64,000 nt of DNA, from the NCBI GenBank assembly GCA_965644295.1, contig CBFFRP010000077.1:183943-247942 (forward strand), read 5' to 3'. Below, one piece after another: positions 37,176-47,232 of this stretch. A program made the translations under genes and the position numbers. Positions within the stretch are counted from its first letter, which is position 1; every line of letters starts with the position of its first letter. The notes under the pieces were generated by a model. The model saw nothing but the letters and a program-made list of their open reading frames with translations, was not told the origin of the DNA and made no database searches. The DNA comes from Paraphysomonas bandaiensis (Eukaryota; Chrysophyceae).

Positions 37176-40100
37176 CTATGTTGCAAGCGCTCGCAACGAC
37201 AATACAGTAAAGAAACAAAGCATCCCACAAACTATAGCAAAACACTCCCATCTAGTCTCATGCTGGAAATTATATTCCTCGATTAGGTCATTCGAGTCAC
37301 TTGTACCAGAAAATTCATTCAAGAATTGCGCCTGATACACCCATCGTACGAAGGATATGTTGGGTGCCCACACTTTTAGGTAATCATCTAACGTGTCCAA
37401 CTTTACTAAATACCCCGCAAATCCAAGCATAAAAAATGCAAGTGGGGGATATTTGGCAATCGCTACTGGTGGAGACGGGTTTGACGCTGCCAGGTATTGG
37501 CACAAATAAAGTCCAGCTACACTCCCAAACGAACTGAACAACACATACTGTGCGAAGTGTAAGAACCCGTGGCGAAGATCAGACAGAGGATACAAAAAGC
37601 ACGCAAAAATAAAACAGTAAAGCAGAGTTAACGGAGTGGTAGATATAACTAGCCCAAGCCAGTAAGTACCAGGGGAGTATACTTTGGACTTGACTTCAAG
37701 ATCGCGCTACATATTAGTCAGCTAATTGCACAAAACCAATATCGACACACTTACAAGAGGCTTATCAGCGAATATTCCAGGGATATGTTGCTCGTTGTTC
37801 ATCACCAGAAACACGGTGGTGAAAAACAACACAGACGCTCTTGACAACTCATCGTCCGTATCAAGCCGCCAAAATACAGATCCGTAAAAAATAGCATTCA
37901 CGATATGGCGCTCCTAAGATAGCATAAGTTTAGATTAAATAGCATGCAATGACGTTCTGACACAGTCAAGCAAATGAATATACGTTATAGCACTCACAAT
38001 TCCTGCTTGAACCTCCTTCCCTTCTCTGTAGGCCTTAAGCCAATAACGCCTGGCTAGGAGCCAAGCAACACGTACATCCACAGCATACCCCTGCCAGTTC
38101 GTCTGCGAGATCTCAAACTCCAGCGGATATGGCGTGAAGACGCCAATGCCCATTAGATCAGGAGATTGTGGTTTACTCTCGGACGCTACTTTGTCTGCCA
38201 ACAGTGCGGATGGATAATATCCTACACCGCTTCTTCCGTTAGCTTTGCAACTGGCAACATCTATAAGAAAATCTGCCGGGTTAACTCCAGCGCCTTCAAT
38301 ATGACTAATCGGATAACATCCCATATCTAAAAAAAACTGCATCGCTAGCTGGGCGGAGCCATTGTATAGCACCCGTCCAGATGATAAGAGTATCAGACGA
38401 TCAAACAGAGAAAATATGTCCGCGGAGGGCAGGTGAATAGTAGAAACTACAGTCCGGTTTTTGACGGCAAGTTTCTTCAGACAGCATAATAATTCATAGG
38501 AAGTTGAAGAGTCCAGACCAGTTGTGCATTCTACCATACGACATGAAGATGTTAGTCAATGACATAGTCATATCGCATTAAAATCCACATGTAGCTAACT
38601 TACCGTCTAGAAATAAGATATCGGGTAGATTTATTATTTCCACACCGATAGAGAGTCGCTTCCGCTGACCCCCAGACAGCCCTCTCACTTCGGACCCTAC
38701 TCCACCAACAGCCACATCGACGACTCCTGTTAGTTCCAATGCCTCCAGAAGCAGGGATATACGCTGCTCTCTCTGTTGCTTTGTCGCGGCTGTGTAGAAA
38801 TATGAGTGACTACGTGTTTATTATATACATCGTCGACGTACATGGAGACATACGCATAGCTGCTGCAAATTGGAATGTATCGCGGCAAGTAAGACTGGGG
38901 TTGTGGGAACTTCCCTGTGTAACATACGCAATATTCTCTCGTGGGTCACAGAAACCATCTTGTCGCTCAAATTCATAAGTAACAGAGCCGTTGATAAAGC
39001 ACCCATCTTTCACAGATGGGTCGACACTTCCTTGAATACGACCAGAGAGCAAGTCCAACAAAGTCGTTTTACCTGATATTATTCACGTATTACAAGAACG
39101 GTGTCAAAACAATGTTTGCTGCACATACCCGCACCCGAGGGTCCCATGATAGCAACCACTTCACCAGATGCAATACACCCACTAACGTCCTTCAGGATTG
39201 GAGCTCCCTCTCCTCCACCCATGCGCAGTTCTTGTATATCGTATCGAATTCTACTCTGCATGCCGGCTGGGAAGGGTGACGACCAGTCACCCAATCGATC
39301 TCTCGCAGAGCGTGAGTGTACAGCAGTTAGAGAATCCCAATACATTGTCGGTACTCTATCCGCAGATTTGTCTGAACTACTGATACGAAGCTTCATATGG
39401 CTGGACTGATCCACAGTGCGAATCATATTAGCCATTGCCCCAGGCGGACTTGTGCTATTCGGACTCTCCATGAATGATGTCCTCCCAAACTCATGACTAA
39501 AGACCCGGCTAACGCGATGGTCGACTACAGCTTCACTTCCTCTCGAAGTGCTGACAAGAGGTGCCATCATAGTCCGTCCTCCTTCCTCATCTCCAACCTG
39601 AGGTGACTCCTCCACAAGGGACAATCTTGACGCTGGAGGAAGGAGGGCCCAATAGAAAAATACATTCAGCAATACTACCCAGCCGAACAGCACCACTGCT
39701 GACGAGCCAGCATTGACATCATCGTTATCAAAATCATAAAAGCTATACACATCTTCATGACCATCGTATGCATTAAATTCATTCTTGACAAGACCCTCAT
39801 ATGCCCATCGAACGTAGCTCGCCCAAATCGCCCACGACTTCCACCAGACAGGTAGTTTGGAGAATCGAATTGCAAATCCAGCAAACATCGAGAGAAACGT
39901 GAATGTCGGCGGATACATGCCTAACGCTAACATAGGAGTTGAAAAAAAAGCACCTAACGCCTGTGCGTAGCTCATCCCCACCCAGCTTGTTAACAGAACA
40001 AGTGAAAAAAATACTAAAAAGGCATAAAAATCTTGCCGTAGGCCTATCATGGGGTACAGAATACCACAGAATATTAAAGCTTTAATAAGCATTACCGGAG

Positions 40101-41622
40101 TACGACCAATAGCCACGGCAGCCCAATAAGATAGTGCGGAATAAGTCCCAGCTTCCCTCTCTCTCAGATAGAGCACCTTCCCAACGAACACCTCTGGCAC
40201 AGCCTCAATATTTCCTAGTACCGCGAAAAGAAGAACGAAAAAAATCGCACTTAAGGTATTGAAGCTATCATCACTTACATCCCCACTCTTTGTAACCACA
40301 TCCTCGCCTGTTACGTCGACCCCTCTCTGAAGGAATATGACTCCGATTAAGAGCGCTGATACCACCTGGCCGGAGAGTCCGGAGAGCATGTACTCTAGCT
40401 GCAACAACGTTGATCGCCATTCACGATGCATAAGTATTCTAGCCGCTTCCATCCATCCGACCTGCTGGATCTTCTCTCCTGTTTCCACCGCTTGTATATC
40501 TGTTCTTCTTCTTTGCCTAATCGATTCAGACTGATTACATGCTTCCACTAAGACTTCCAGCGGCAATGGTACTCGCGACCCGGCAGGAGCTCTACGTCCA
40601 CACGAAATCTCCAGTAAATACTCAGCGGGGTTCTCATCTTCCTTGTATTCGAGAGACAAGGGTGGAGCATTGAAGTGTCGTAAAGCATCTTCAATAGACC
40701 CCTCATAAATAAGTACCCCCCCAGGGGCAAATAAAATTAACCGATCGAAGAGAGTGAACTGCTGTGGACTTGGCTGATGAATAGTGCACAGAATGGTGCA
40801 TGGAGAAGAAACAGATTCATTTCCACCACTGTGGGAGCCTATACTGAATGTCTTGAGAAGTCGCACAACTTCCAGTGCAGTGGTTGAGTCGAGTCCACTT
40901 GTGGGTTCTGTATATACGTGTAAGACTGATCACCGTTCACAACTATCAACAGCATCGCACCGTCTAGACATATTAGCTGCGGCAACAGAACAATTTCCAC
41001 TGCAATACTTAGGCGTCGTAGCTGCCCTCCTATACAGATATTAAAGTGAGAAATGATGTAATGTATATAAGTACAGCCGAGGATAATAGCTCAACCGTGC
41101 GATATGCAACAAGGGGTACCTGATATTCCTTTTTCAAGAGAGGACCCCACAATGACGTCTGCACAATTCTTGAGATCCAGCATATGTAGAAGGCGATCAA
41201 CTCTTTCCAATTCCTCTCTAGATCCTCTACGAAGACCACACCGGAGCTGTACTGCATAAGAAACGGTTTCTCGTACTGTGAGGCAAGATATGTGTACATC
41301 ATCTTGTAGAACATATGCAATTTGTGATCGAGAGGTTTGATCAGGGAAGAGACCATTCACAGCAAGACGACCAGACACTGTACCATATCGACGTCGACCA
41401 GCTACTAGATCAAGAAATGTACTCTTTCCAGCCCCTGAAATCATTTAATACACTCAATACATATGCATATGATCTATACAGTACTATCCTACCTGATGGT
41501 CCCATAAGTGCTACCATATCACCTAAACACAGCAACAGTTATCCTCATCAACACTTACTAATTAATAAACCTTTATTAATATGAACATTGATGTTATCTA
41601 ACAGTCTGATATCCCCAGTAGC
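37176..41622 (-). CDS. full-size ABCG (PDR-type) ABC transporter
   Basis: A multi-exon minus-strand gene arranged NBD1-TMD1-NBD2-TMD2. NBD1 has Walker A GPSGAGKST (split by an intron at about 41425-41490), signature SGGQLRRLSIA and Walker B LICLDEPTSGLD. TMD1 follows with several hydrophobic helices (about 40500-39600). NBD2 has Walker A GPSGAGKTT (also split by an intron), signature LSGGQRKRLSIG and a Walker B/D-loop that reads FLDECTTGLDSST, so the usual Pro after the catalytic Glu is Cys. TMD2 ends at 37176 with YEWAxxx-free hydrophobic helices. Reverse NBD-TMD order marks the G subfamily. These pumps export lipids or xenobiotics at the plasma membrane. The first coding exon, before residue block ATGDIRLLDN, was not found, so the N-terminus is incomplete. 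Confidence 0.88.
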
Positions 41623-42013
41623 CTATAGATATGTGATTACATAGAGATATAGAGTGAGATGATGAGATATACCGTTGAAATACTATAACATAAGTTTCTA
41701 CAATCTATTGACATGTTATCTTTACTTTAATATCATTTAAAGTATCTCTAAAGTATGTTTATAGGATGTCTATGTATGTATATCTATAAGTCTATGGTGT
41801 ATGGTATATTGCTTATGACTGTAATGTGTGGTAGTTTAAGACGAGAAACAACTTGAGACGAAATATTCCGATATTTGTGTTTGTGGACCATGCCATAAAA
41901 TGGAATACCCCTGGAATAGATTGAACCTGGTTTTCATGGAGCATAAATTTCCAGAGTTTTGCACATATTGAAGGTATGTACTACCTATAACAGTAGTCCA
42001 GAAGTAGGGGTAG

Positions 42014-42578
42014 CAGAGTACATACGTACATACATACATACCTACATACATACATACATACCTGCATACCTACATACCTACATACCTACATACCTACCTA
42101 CCTACCTACCTACCTACCTACATACCTACCTACCTACCTACCTACCTACCTACCTACCTACATACATACATACATACATACATACATACATACATACATA
42201 CATACATACATACATACATACAGCTGTACATACATACATACATACATACATACATACATACATACATACATACATACATACATACATACATACAGCTGTA
42301 CATACATACATACATACATACATACAGCTGTACATACATACATACATACATACATACATACATACATACATACATACATACATACATACATACATACATA
42401 CATACATACATACATACATACATACATACATACATACATACATACATACATACATACATACATACATACATACATACATACATACATACATACATACATA
42501 CATACATACATACATACATACATACATACATACATACATACATACATACATACATACATACATACATACATACATACA
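42014..42578. repeat. (CATA)n tetranucleotide array
   Basis: About 560 bp of CATA repeats, the first 150 bp mixed with CCTA variants. Three CAGCTGTA interruptions occur at about 42221, 42293 and 42325. It lies in the divergent spacer between the ABCG gene (-) and a small plus-strand gene. A second array of the same unit, with the same interruption, lies at 53065-53304 between another divergent pair. All long open frames in it are artefacts of the repeat. Confidence 0.95.
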
Positions 42579-42647
42579 GTGACAGTTAAACTCTTATTAA
42601 TTTCTATTCACAGTCACATAGCACTCACTTCTTCTCTATTAGCAAGT

Positions 42648-42926
42648 ATGCGTCCAGAGGTTATAGATTTAATAAATAAAACAAAGCAAAATATTGCCCG
42701 TAGGAAGAGAGAGATAGAGGATGACACTAGAGCTCATGTGGTTGTGGAGAATAGAATTGTATCCCCTAGTCTTGCTCAAATACCAGGAATGCAACAGTTT
42801 CTTCATCAAGCTAACTCATCAAAAATAAATAATAGTGTAGAAGTCGTTCAAGATGTGTGGTGTCATGGGACTCTACTTAGAGGTGAACTGCATCAGAGGT
42901 ACTCTCCCAGACGTAGTAAGGGATGA
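42648..42926 (+). CDS. hypothetical small protein
   Basis: A 92-residue open frame starting MRPEVIDLINKTKQ, preceded by an AG acceptor-like sequence and an AT-rich leader. It has a basic helical N-terminal half (NIARRKREIEDD), then SLAQIPGMQQFLHQANSS, and ends with a basic tail. It has no recognised domain. It ends about 210 bp before the left repeat of the 43-48 kb mobile unit; downstream exons could have been separated by that insertion. Codon use resembles host genes. Confidence 0.45.
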   Translation: MRPEVIDLINKTKQNIARRKREIEDDTRAHVVVENRIVSPSLAQIPGMQQFLHQANSSKINNSVEVVQDVWCHGTLLRGELHQRYSPRRSKG

Positions 42927-43134
42927 GGCAGGAGGGTGCACTGATATACCGCTGCCATCCGTTATCTGTACATAGAGATTTTTTTGACGACTACATACAT
43001 AGTGTTTTTACGAAATAAGTATTGTATAGGCAGTATATATGGTTTATGTGTTTAGAATTCGTCTATGCACTGAGTGATTTCCATCAGGCATTTCATAATA
43101 ATGAGTCGAAGTCTATACAAAAAAAGAGTTAGTA

Positions 43135-43139
43135 TCACG
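43135..43139. repeat. left target-site duplication (TCACG)
   Basis: TCACG directly precedes the left 275-bp repeat and recurs directly after the right one (48232-48236). Neither copy alone is flanked by a duplication, so the whole 43140-48231 unit appears to have inserted as one piece. Confidence 0.7.
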
Positions 43140-43414
43140 TGCCCCATTCTGAGCGCGTACTTAGGTAGATCCAGGTGGGGTCCGGGTGGGTACCTAACTA
43201 ATACTTGATTTAAGTCCCATACGTTATTTGCTAGCTACCTACTGAACCCAACTAGCTACATCATTATCACACGGTATTCAGCGCTGAATATGCAGTGAGA
43301 ACCCAGAGTGGGGAACTGCTGAACTAAGCAATGTGTACATAGGTAGATGCGAGCAATCGCAGCACTTACTAGGGGGCCGCACGTAGTGATTAGTTACGCT
43401 GTCAATATGGGGCA
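43140..43414. repeat. left LTR-like repeat, 275 bp
   Basis: Identical over 275 bp to 47957-48231, same orientation. It has 8-bp inverted ends TGCCCCAT/ATGGGGCA and is GC-richer than its flanks. It has no open frame of note. Confidence 0.92.
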
Positions 43415-43590
43415 GCTACTCTGTTAGCCGCTTCTATGCCCTTGATATATATTTAGCCTGATACTTAGTTCAACGACTAGCTACACTTGCAACAGGGGAG
43501 TGACGGATAGTAATAATAATATATGATAATCATTATTACTACATCCTTTTCTTATTTTTTTCACAGTTCTCCTGTAGTGTAGTGGCCATT

Positions 43591-44361
43591 TTACTTGGAT
43601 TGAATGGACCGTTTTTCAGAGTTCAATATCGTCTCTTCGTGCTTGATGTCAACGGATGATGGACGACTAAAAATTTTCCAAATAATCAATATAGCAAGGC
43701 ATCCTGGCACCACGTGTATTACTTTTAAGACCACACGCTCAATTATGTGCACTTTATCAATTATTGCATGCAAAAAGCCGAAAGTATTCTTTAGCACGTC
43801 CAATATGATTTCATATATGCCAGCGAACAGTGATGGTATGTAGTCGACGTAATACACAGATTGCAGGGCTATTACCAGTACGATTAATTTACCCAGTGAT
43901 ATTGAAACGAGAGTCCTGAAAATTCCACTTACAAGACTCAACAAACCCGGTATATGGGCTATAATCGCGTACGTAGGTTCATACAAACTCCCAACCAGGT
44001 CAACTATACGCCTCACTAGTGACCTAAAGAACTGTCCCCAAGATTCATTGTTGTCCCTATTTGTGTTTACTCTGTTGTGTCGATAAATACACTTGGCATT
44101 TGAACATCGCCCGTCGTTCCTACATGTTGGAGGGTGGTTGCAAGGGCAAGGGGTGAACGTTTTGCCATAGCCATTTGGGCATTTGTTACCATATTGACAA
44201 GGCTGGTGATCGGAATCGTGTTGGAATGTACAGTTCTTGTTGTAGCATTTAGAGTATGATAGACATCTTGTGTTACGATTACGCATTGTTACAGGGTCAG
44301 ATGGTAAGCAGTCAGTGGTTATAACTTCTTTATAATATCCTTCACTTTCACTTCTATTCAC
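43591..44361 (-). CDS. three-CCCH-finger membrane protein
   Basis: An intronless 256-residue frame. Residues about 33-95 hold three zinc-finger-like units: C-x5-C-x4-C-x3-H (CLSYSKCYNKNCTFQH), a stretched C-x5-C-x10-C-x3-H, and C-x5-C-x4-C-x3-H (CRNDGRCSNAKCIYRH). The C-terminal half has at least three hydrophobic helices (SLGKLIVLVIALQSVYYV, LFAGIYEIILDVLKN, HVVPGCLAILIIWKI). CCCH fingers usually bind RNA; pairing them with membrane helices is uncommon. It is divergent from the H6PD fragment, with starts about 400 bp apart. It could be host cargo or a gene of the element; it does not look like a known capsid or Gag. Promoters are probably in 44362-44768. Confidence 0.6.
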   Translation of the reverse strand: MNRSESEGYYKEVITTDCLPSDPVTMRNRNTRCLSYSKCYNKNCTFQHDSDHQPCQYGNKCPNGYGKTFTPCPCNHPPTCRNDGRCSNAKCIYRHNRVNTNRDNNESWGQFFRSLVRRIVDLVGSLYEPTYAIIAHIPGLLSLVSGIFRTLVSISLGKLIVLVIALQSVYYVDYIPSLFAGIYEIILDVLKNTFGFLHAIIDKVHIIERVVLKVIHVVPGCLAILIIWKIFSRPSSVDIKHEETILNSEKRSIQSK

Positions 44362-44768
44362 TTCCGGTTTTCCACAGATTTAATGCATTACAATTTAAGA
44401 TCTTATAGCTAACAGGACACAGGCCGCGGTCCGAAAATTTCCTGGATTTTTCTTCGTCTTGGATTATATGGATATACAGCAGGAATACGTACAGTAGAAG
44501 GTAAGTACAGCAGTGTACAGCAGTGTATATATACCAGCCAGATCTAGGTACTGTACTGTATCCAGGATATGGTATAAGTGTACAGTATGGTGCAGTACGA
44601 ATACCTTCTCATACTACAGCAGTACATACACAGCATAGTAGCTACAGCAGCCAGCACCCACTTAACAAGCAAGATAGATGCATAACCATATCATTCATAC
44701 TCATACACAATGCATTGGATATAAATCACTACTCTTCTCATACTATCCACACCTCATATCGTCTCCAG

Positions 44769-45332
44769 TGGTGCTATTAATCTCGTGTTAGTGAGGGCTA
44801 CAGGGGATCTTGCACGTAAATACTTATGGGAGAGTATATTCATATAGTTCATAGAGGTACGTATGGGGAACACATACACTCATTCACTGTGTCATATTAA
44901 TATATCTGAAGGGTGACTATGACATGAACGTGTATGCTGCTGCTACTAGACCGTATGATAATGCATGGGCCATCATCGAGCCCGCTGTCAGTGGCTTACA
45001 GTGTAAAGACACGTGGAATAGCGACAGCTGCACTGAAGGCAAGAAAAGATTTATTGAGAGTTTGAAATATGTGCAACTGAGAAATGAAGATCACTATGAA
45101 GGGTTACATGATATGCTTTCACAGTTACCCGAATCCATGAGAATCTTTTACTTATCTGTGTCCCCAAGTCTTTACGAGAACATTGCGGCTACTATCAATA
45201 AAGTTGCACGTCCGAAGGATGCGGCGTTGAGGGTAGTGTTCGAAAAGCCGTTTGGAAATGTATTATTTCCGTTTTTTACAATTATAAATGAGATGAACTC
45301 TAGAACTTGATGTCTGCTGTGTCCTTATCCTA
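44769..45332 (+). pseudogene. H6PD: hexose-6-phosphate dehydrogenase 5' fragment, decayed
   Basis: Two or three exon pieces match the N-terminal Rossmann part of ER hexose-6-phosphate dehydrogenase. The first reads VLVRATGDLARKYLWESIF, where the first glycine of the GATGDLA loop is Arg. It runs into an in-frame TAG before an intron (GTACGT...CTGAAG, about 44859-44910). The next exon has ESMRIFYLSVSP and LRVVFEKPFGN, followed by a possible intron and NLMSAVSLS. Homology then stops at about 45332, just before virus-like sequence. The remaining two thirds of the dehydrogenase and any lactonase domain are missing. The lost glycine, stop codon and truncation make it a pseudogene. The family makes NADPH from glucose-6-phosphate in the ER lumen. 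Retention of an intron argues against capture through a spliced sense RNA. Confidence 0.75.
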
Positions 45333-45389
45333 ATATACATAAACGAATGGAACTAGGAATTACAACAGTTGACTCGATTGGGAAAACTA

Positions 45390-45812
45390 ATGGGGTTTCG
45401 AATATACGTGGTTGGTAAACACCAATTAGCTAATCGAACTCCCATTCAAAATGAAATGATTATCGTCAACATCGATGACGGCTCCAAAGGTACACATTGG
45501 GTCGCCATATTTTCACGGGGTAAACGTTATTTATATTTCGACTCATTTGCCCTCGCGCCACCAACAAATATCGCGGCGTATATTAAACGTGTGAATGGAA
45601 ATAAAAAAATACCCTACAACAATTCCAAACTACAGGATCCTCGTGCAGAATCGTGCGGTTATTGGTGCGTGCTCTGGTTGGACTATATGAGAAAGCGATC
45701 CATTCTGACAAAATGGTCACTCACCCGAATTCACAACGTATTCACTTCATTATTCAATAATGCAGAACAAAACGAAATCGTATTGCACAAACTATACTCC
45801 GGCTTTTTTTAG
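45390..45812 (+). CDS. adenovirus/virophage-type cysteine protease (adenain-like)
   Basis: An intronless frame open from 45369 with the first ATG at 45390. Numbered from 45369, catalytic positions match family C5: His43 in GTHWVAIF, Asp58 in YLYFDSFALAPP, Gln89 in KLQDPRAES and Cys96 in ESCGYWCVLW. In adenoviruses, virophages, Polintons and polinton-like viruses this enzyme matures capsid proteins; the related Ulp1 family removes SUMO. Short length, intron absence and neighbours with no host character favour a viral origin. Only 57 bp after the H6PD homology ends, so that junction should be the border of the captured segment. A Ulp1-like transposon protease is the main alternative. All active residues are intact, so it may be functional. 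Confidence 0.78.
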   Translation: MGFRIYVVGKHQLANRTPIQNEMIIVNIDDGSKGTHWVAIFSRGKRYLYFDSFALAPPTNIAAYIKRVNGNKKIPYNNSKLQDPRAESCGYWCVLWLDYMRKRSILTKWSLTRIHNVFTSLFNNAEQNEIVLHKLYSGFF

Positions 45813-45830
45813 TGCTCTACTAGTAAAAAG

Positions 45831-46301
45831 ATGATCCGCAACGACATAAATCCACTACCCGAGCCACCACGCCCACTGCAACACTCACGCGACGAAGGCA
45901 AGTCGCAGCCACCACTCATTCCCAATAAACGCGTCTTCGGGGTTCTTTTTGAAGGAACGGAACAGGAAATAAAACGAATTCGAGACGAAAAACATGCGTG
46001 CGAATTTTTTAAAGCAGTTCGTACCCATTTAATGTTATTCGACAAATCGCAAAACAAATACAGCGACCGGATATTGCTGTGTACGATGCAATGTGTTGAA
46101 AATTTCATCTTGGGGAAATCACGGGGTTTATTCCGCGAACGACTTGTCATCGAATGTGTGTCTGAATTTTTCGGTGGTGACGAAGATATCATTCGCAAAA
46201 TGATCCAACTCCTCATGCCAAAAATTAAAAACTACAAATGGTTCCGTCGTAACATGAAGAAAGCAATCCGTTTTTTTGCAAACTTGCTTTTGACGAAGTA
46301 A
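45831..46301 (+). CDS. hypothetical virus-like protein
   Basis: A 156-residue intronless frame that begins 18 bp after the protease stop, so the two may share a transcript. The first 30 residues are proline-rich; then come mixed charged helices (EQEIKRIRDEKHACEFFKAV, DRILLCTMQCVENFIL) and a strongly basic end (KIKNYKWFRRNMKKAIRFF). No family is recognised. The basic, helical C-terminus would suit nucleic-acid or capsid contact, but that is speculation. The opposite frame (45809-46216) is also open and I treat it as a shadow. Confidence 0.5.
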   Translation: MIRNDINPLPEPPRPLQHSRDEGKSQPPLIPNKRVFGVLFEGTEQEIKRIRDEKHACEFFKAVRTHLMLFDKSQNKYSDRILLCTMQCVENFILGKSRGLFRERLVIECVSEFFGGDEDIIRKMIQLLMPKIKNYKWFRRNMKKAIRFFANLLLTK

Positions 46302-46516
46302 CCTCACACCTCACAAGAAAATGGATTCAAATTGGATTTCGATATATCCTTCCACTCATACTCGCCGCCGTGTAATATATACTAGAAAGAAATATTATTC
46401 AGTTGACGACTCAAGACTCCATGTATCACCTGTCAATCTAAAATTGATCGTATTAAACATAGTATAACCGGCGGATGCGATTACAATCCGTATGACTGAA
46501 TATCTCTTTGTTGTTG
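46302..46516. other. spacer between convergent virus-like genes
   Basis: Contains 3' ends of the plus-strand ORF and the minus-strand discoidin-like gene. AT-rich, no hairpin that I can state with confidence. Confidence 0.35.
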
Positions 46517-47194
46517 TCACCGGTTCAGTATATAAAGTTGAGTCTTGAGTAGCGGGAATGCTACGTCATCTATATAACTCCATGTTGTTCCATCATCGGA
46601 ACCAAGGATATAACAAGCTTTCTTTGTTCTTTCCTGTTGTGTGCTTCTTTCCTGTGTTGATATAGATGTCAATCGCATCTTAAAAGGCAATTGTATTTGC
46701 ACCCATTCTCCATCTATGGACTGTGATGTATCAGACATTGTTGAGAAGTAATAATCTGTTCCATTACTGCCTATATAATTACCGGTTGTTCCATCATAAG
46801 CTTCACCAGATGGCATCGCATAAAGAACACCGTCTCTATAATTGTCTATACCATTCGGGCCCGTGTTATTTCTGTTATTCCCCCAGAAAGTCTCGTCACT
46901 ATCATCAAATAACAAGTTACATGAATTTAAAGGATCTACCGTCCTGTACCTACCATATGAAGAGCATTTCAAATTGTAGTCTCCGTTTGCATATGCGGTT
47001 GGACCACTGCCCGCGGAATAAGTTTTCGTCATATGAATGTCAAATACATCTTGACCGTCAAACACCGATCTTAAACCCGTGAAATCATTTGGGAATGTCA
47101 CATCAGATTGATACATGGTGTTGGTGAGTGCGGGTGGGCTTTGGTGGGGGCGGGTTGTATAACTATTAATAAGTAGTGAGAGTGAGCTCAACAT
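46517..47194 (-). CDS. discoidin (F5/8 type C)-like virus-type surface protein
   Basis: A 225-residue intronless frame. After a serine-rich leader, residues about 85-220 follow the F5/8C pattern common in algal-virus and phage proteins: NLLFDDSDETFWGNN, a Gly/Asn/Thr-rich loop, GEWVQIQLPFKMRLTSISTQ, and KKACYILGSDDGTTWSYIDD. F5/8C domains form a jelly roll that binds glycans or lipids, often on virus fibres. It points towards the protease operon from the right, with its promoter in the tandem-repeat region. A host secreted lectin is less likely, since there is no intron and no clear signal peptide. Confidence 0.68.
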   Translation of the reverse strand: MLSSLSLLINSYTTRPHQSPPALTNTMYQSDVTFPNDFTGLRSVFDGQDVFDIHMTKTYSAGSGPTAYANGDYNLKCSSYGRYRTVDPLNSCNLLFDDSDETFWGNNRNNTGPNGIDNYRDGVLYAMPSGEAYDGTTGNYIGSNGTDYYFSTMSDTSQSIDGEWVQIQLPFKMRLTSISTQERSTQQERTKKACYILGSDDGTTWSYIDDVAFPLLKTQLYILNR

Positions 47195-47232
47195 TTTTTG
47201 TTATTACTACATATGGGGTCAGAAAGGGCGTT

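Noticed and set aside
41959-42582. Long open frames in several frames made of repeated Tyr-Ile-His-Thr or Met-Tyr-Val-Cys units
   Set aside because: They are translations of the CATA microsatellite, open in all frames because the four-base unit has no stop. The same holds for 53005-53500.
45809-46216. Minus-strand 135-residue frame opposite the unknown ORF
   Set aside because: Serine/arginine-rich antisense shadow of 45831-46301. The plus strand follows the protease closely and has better composition.
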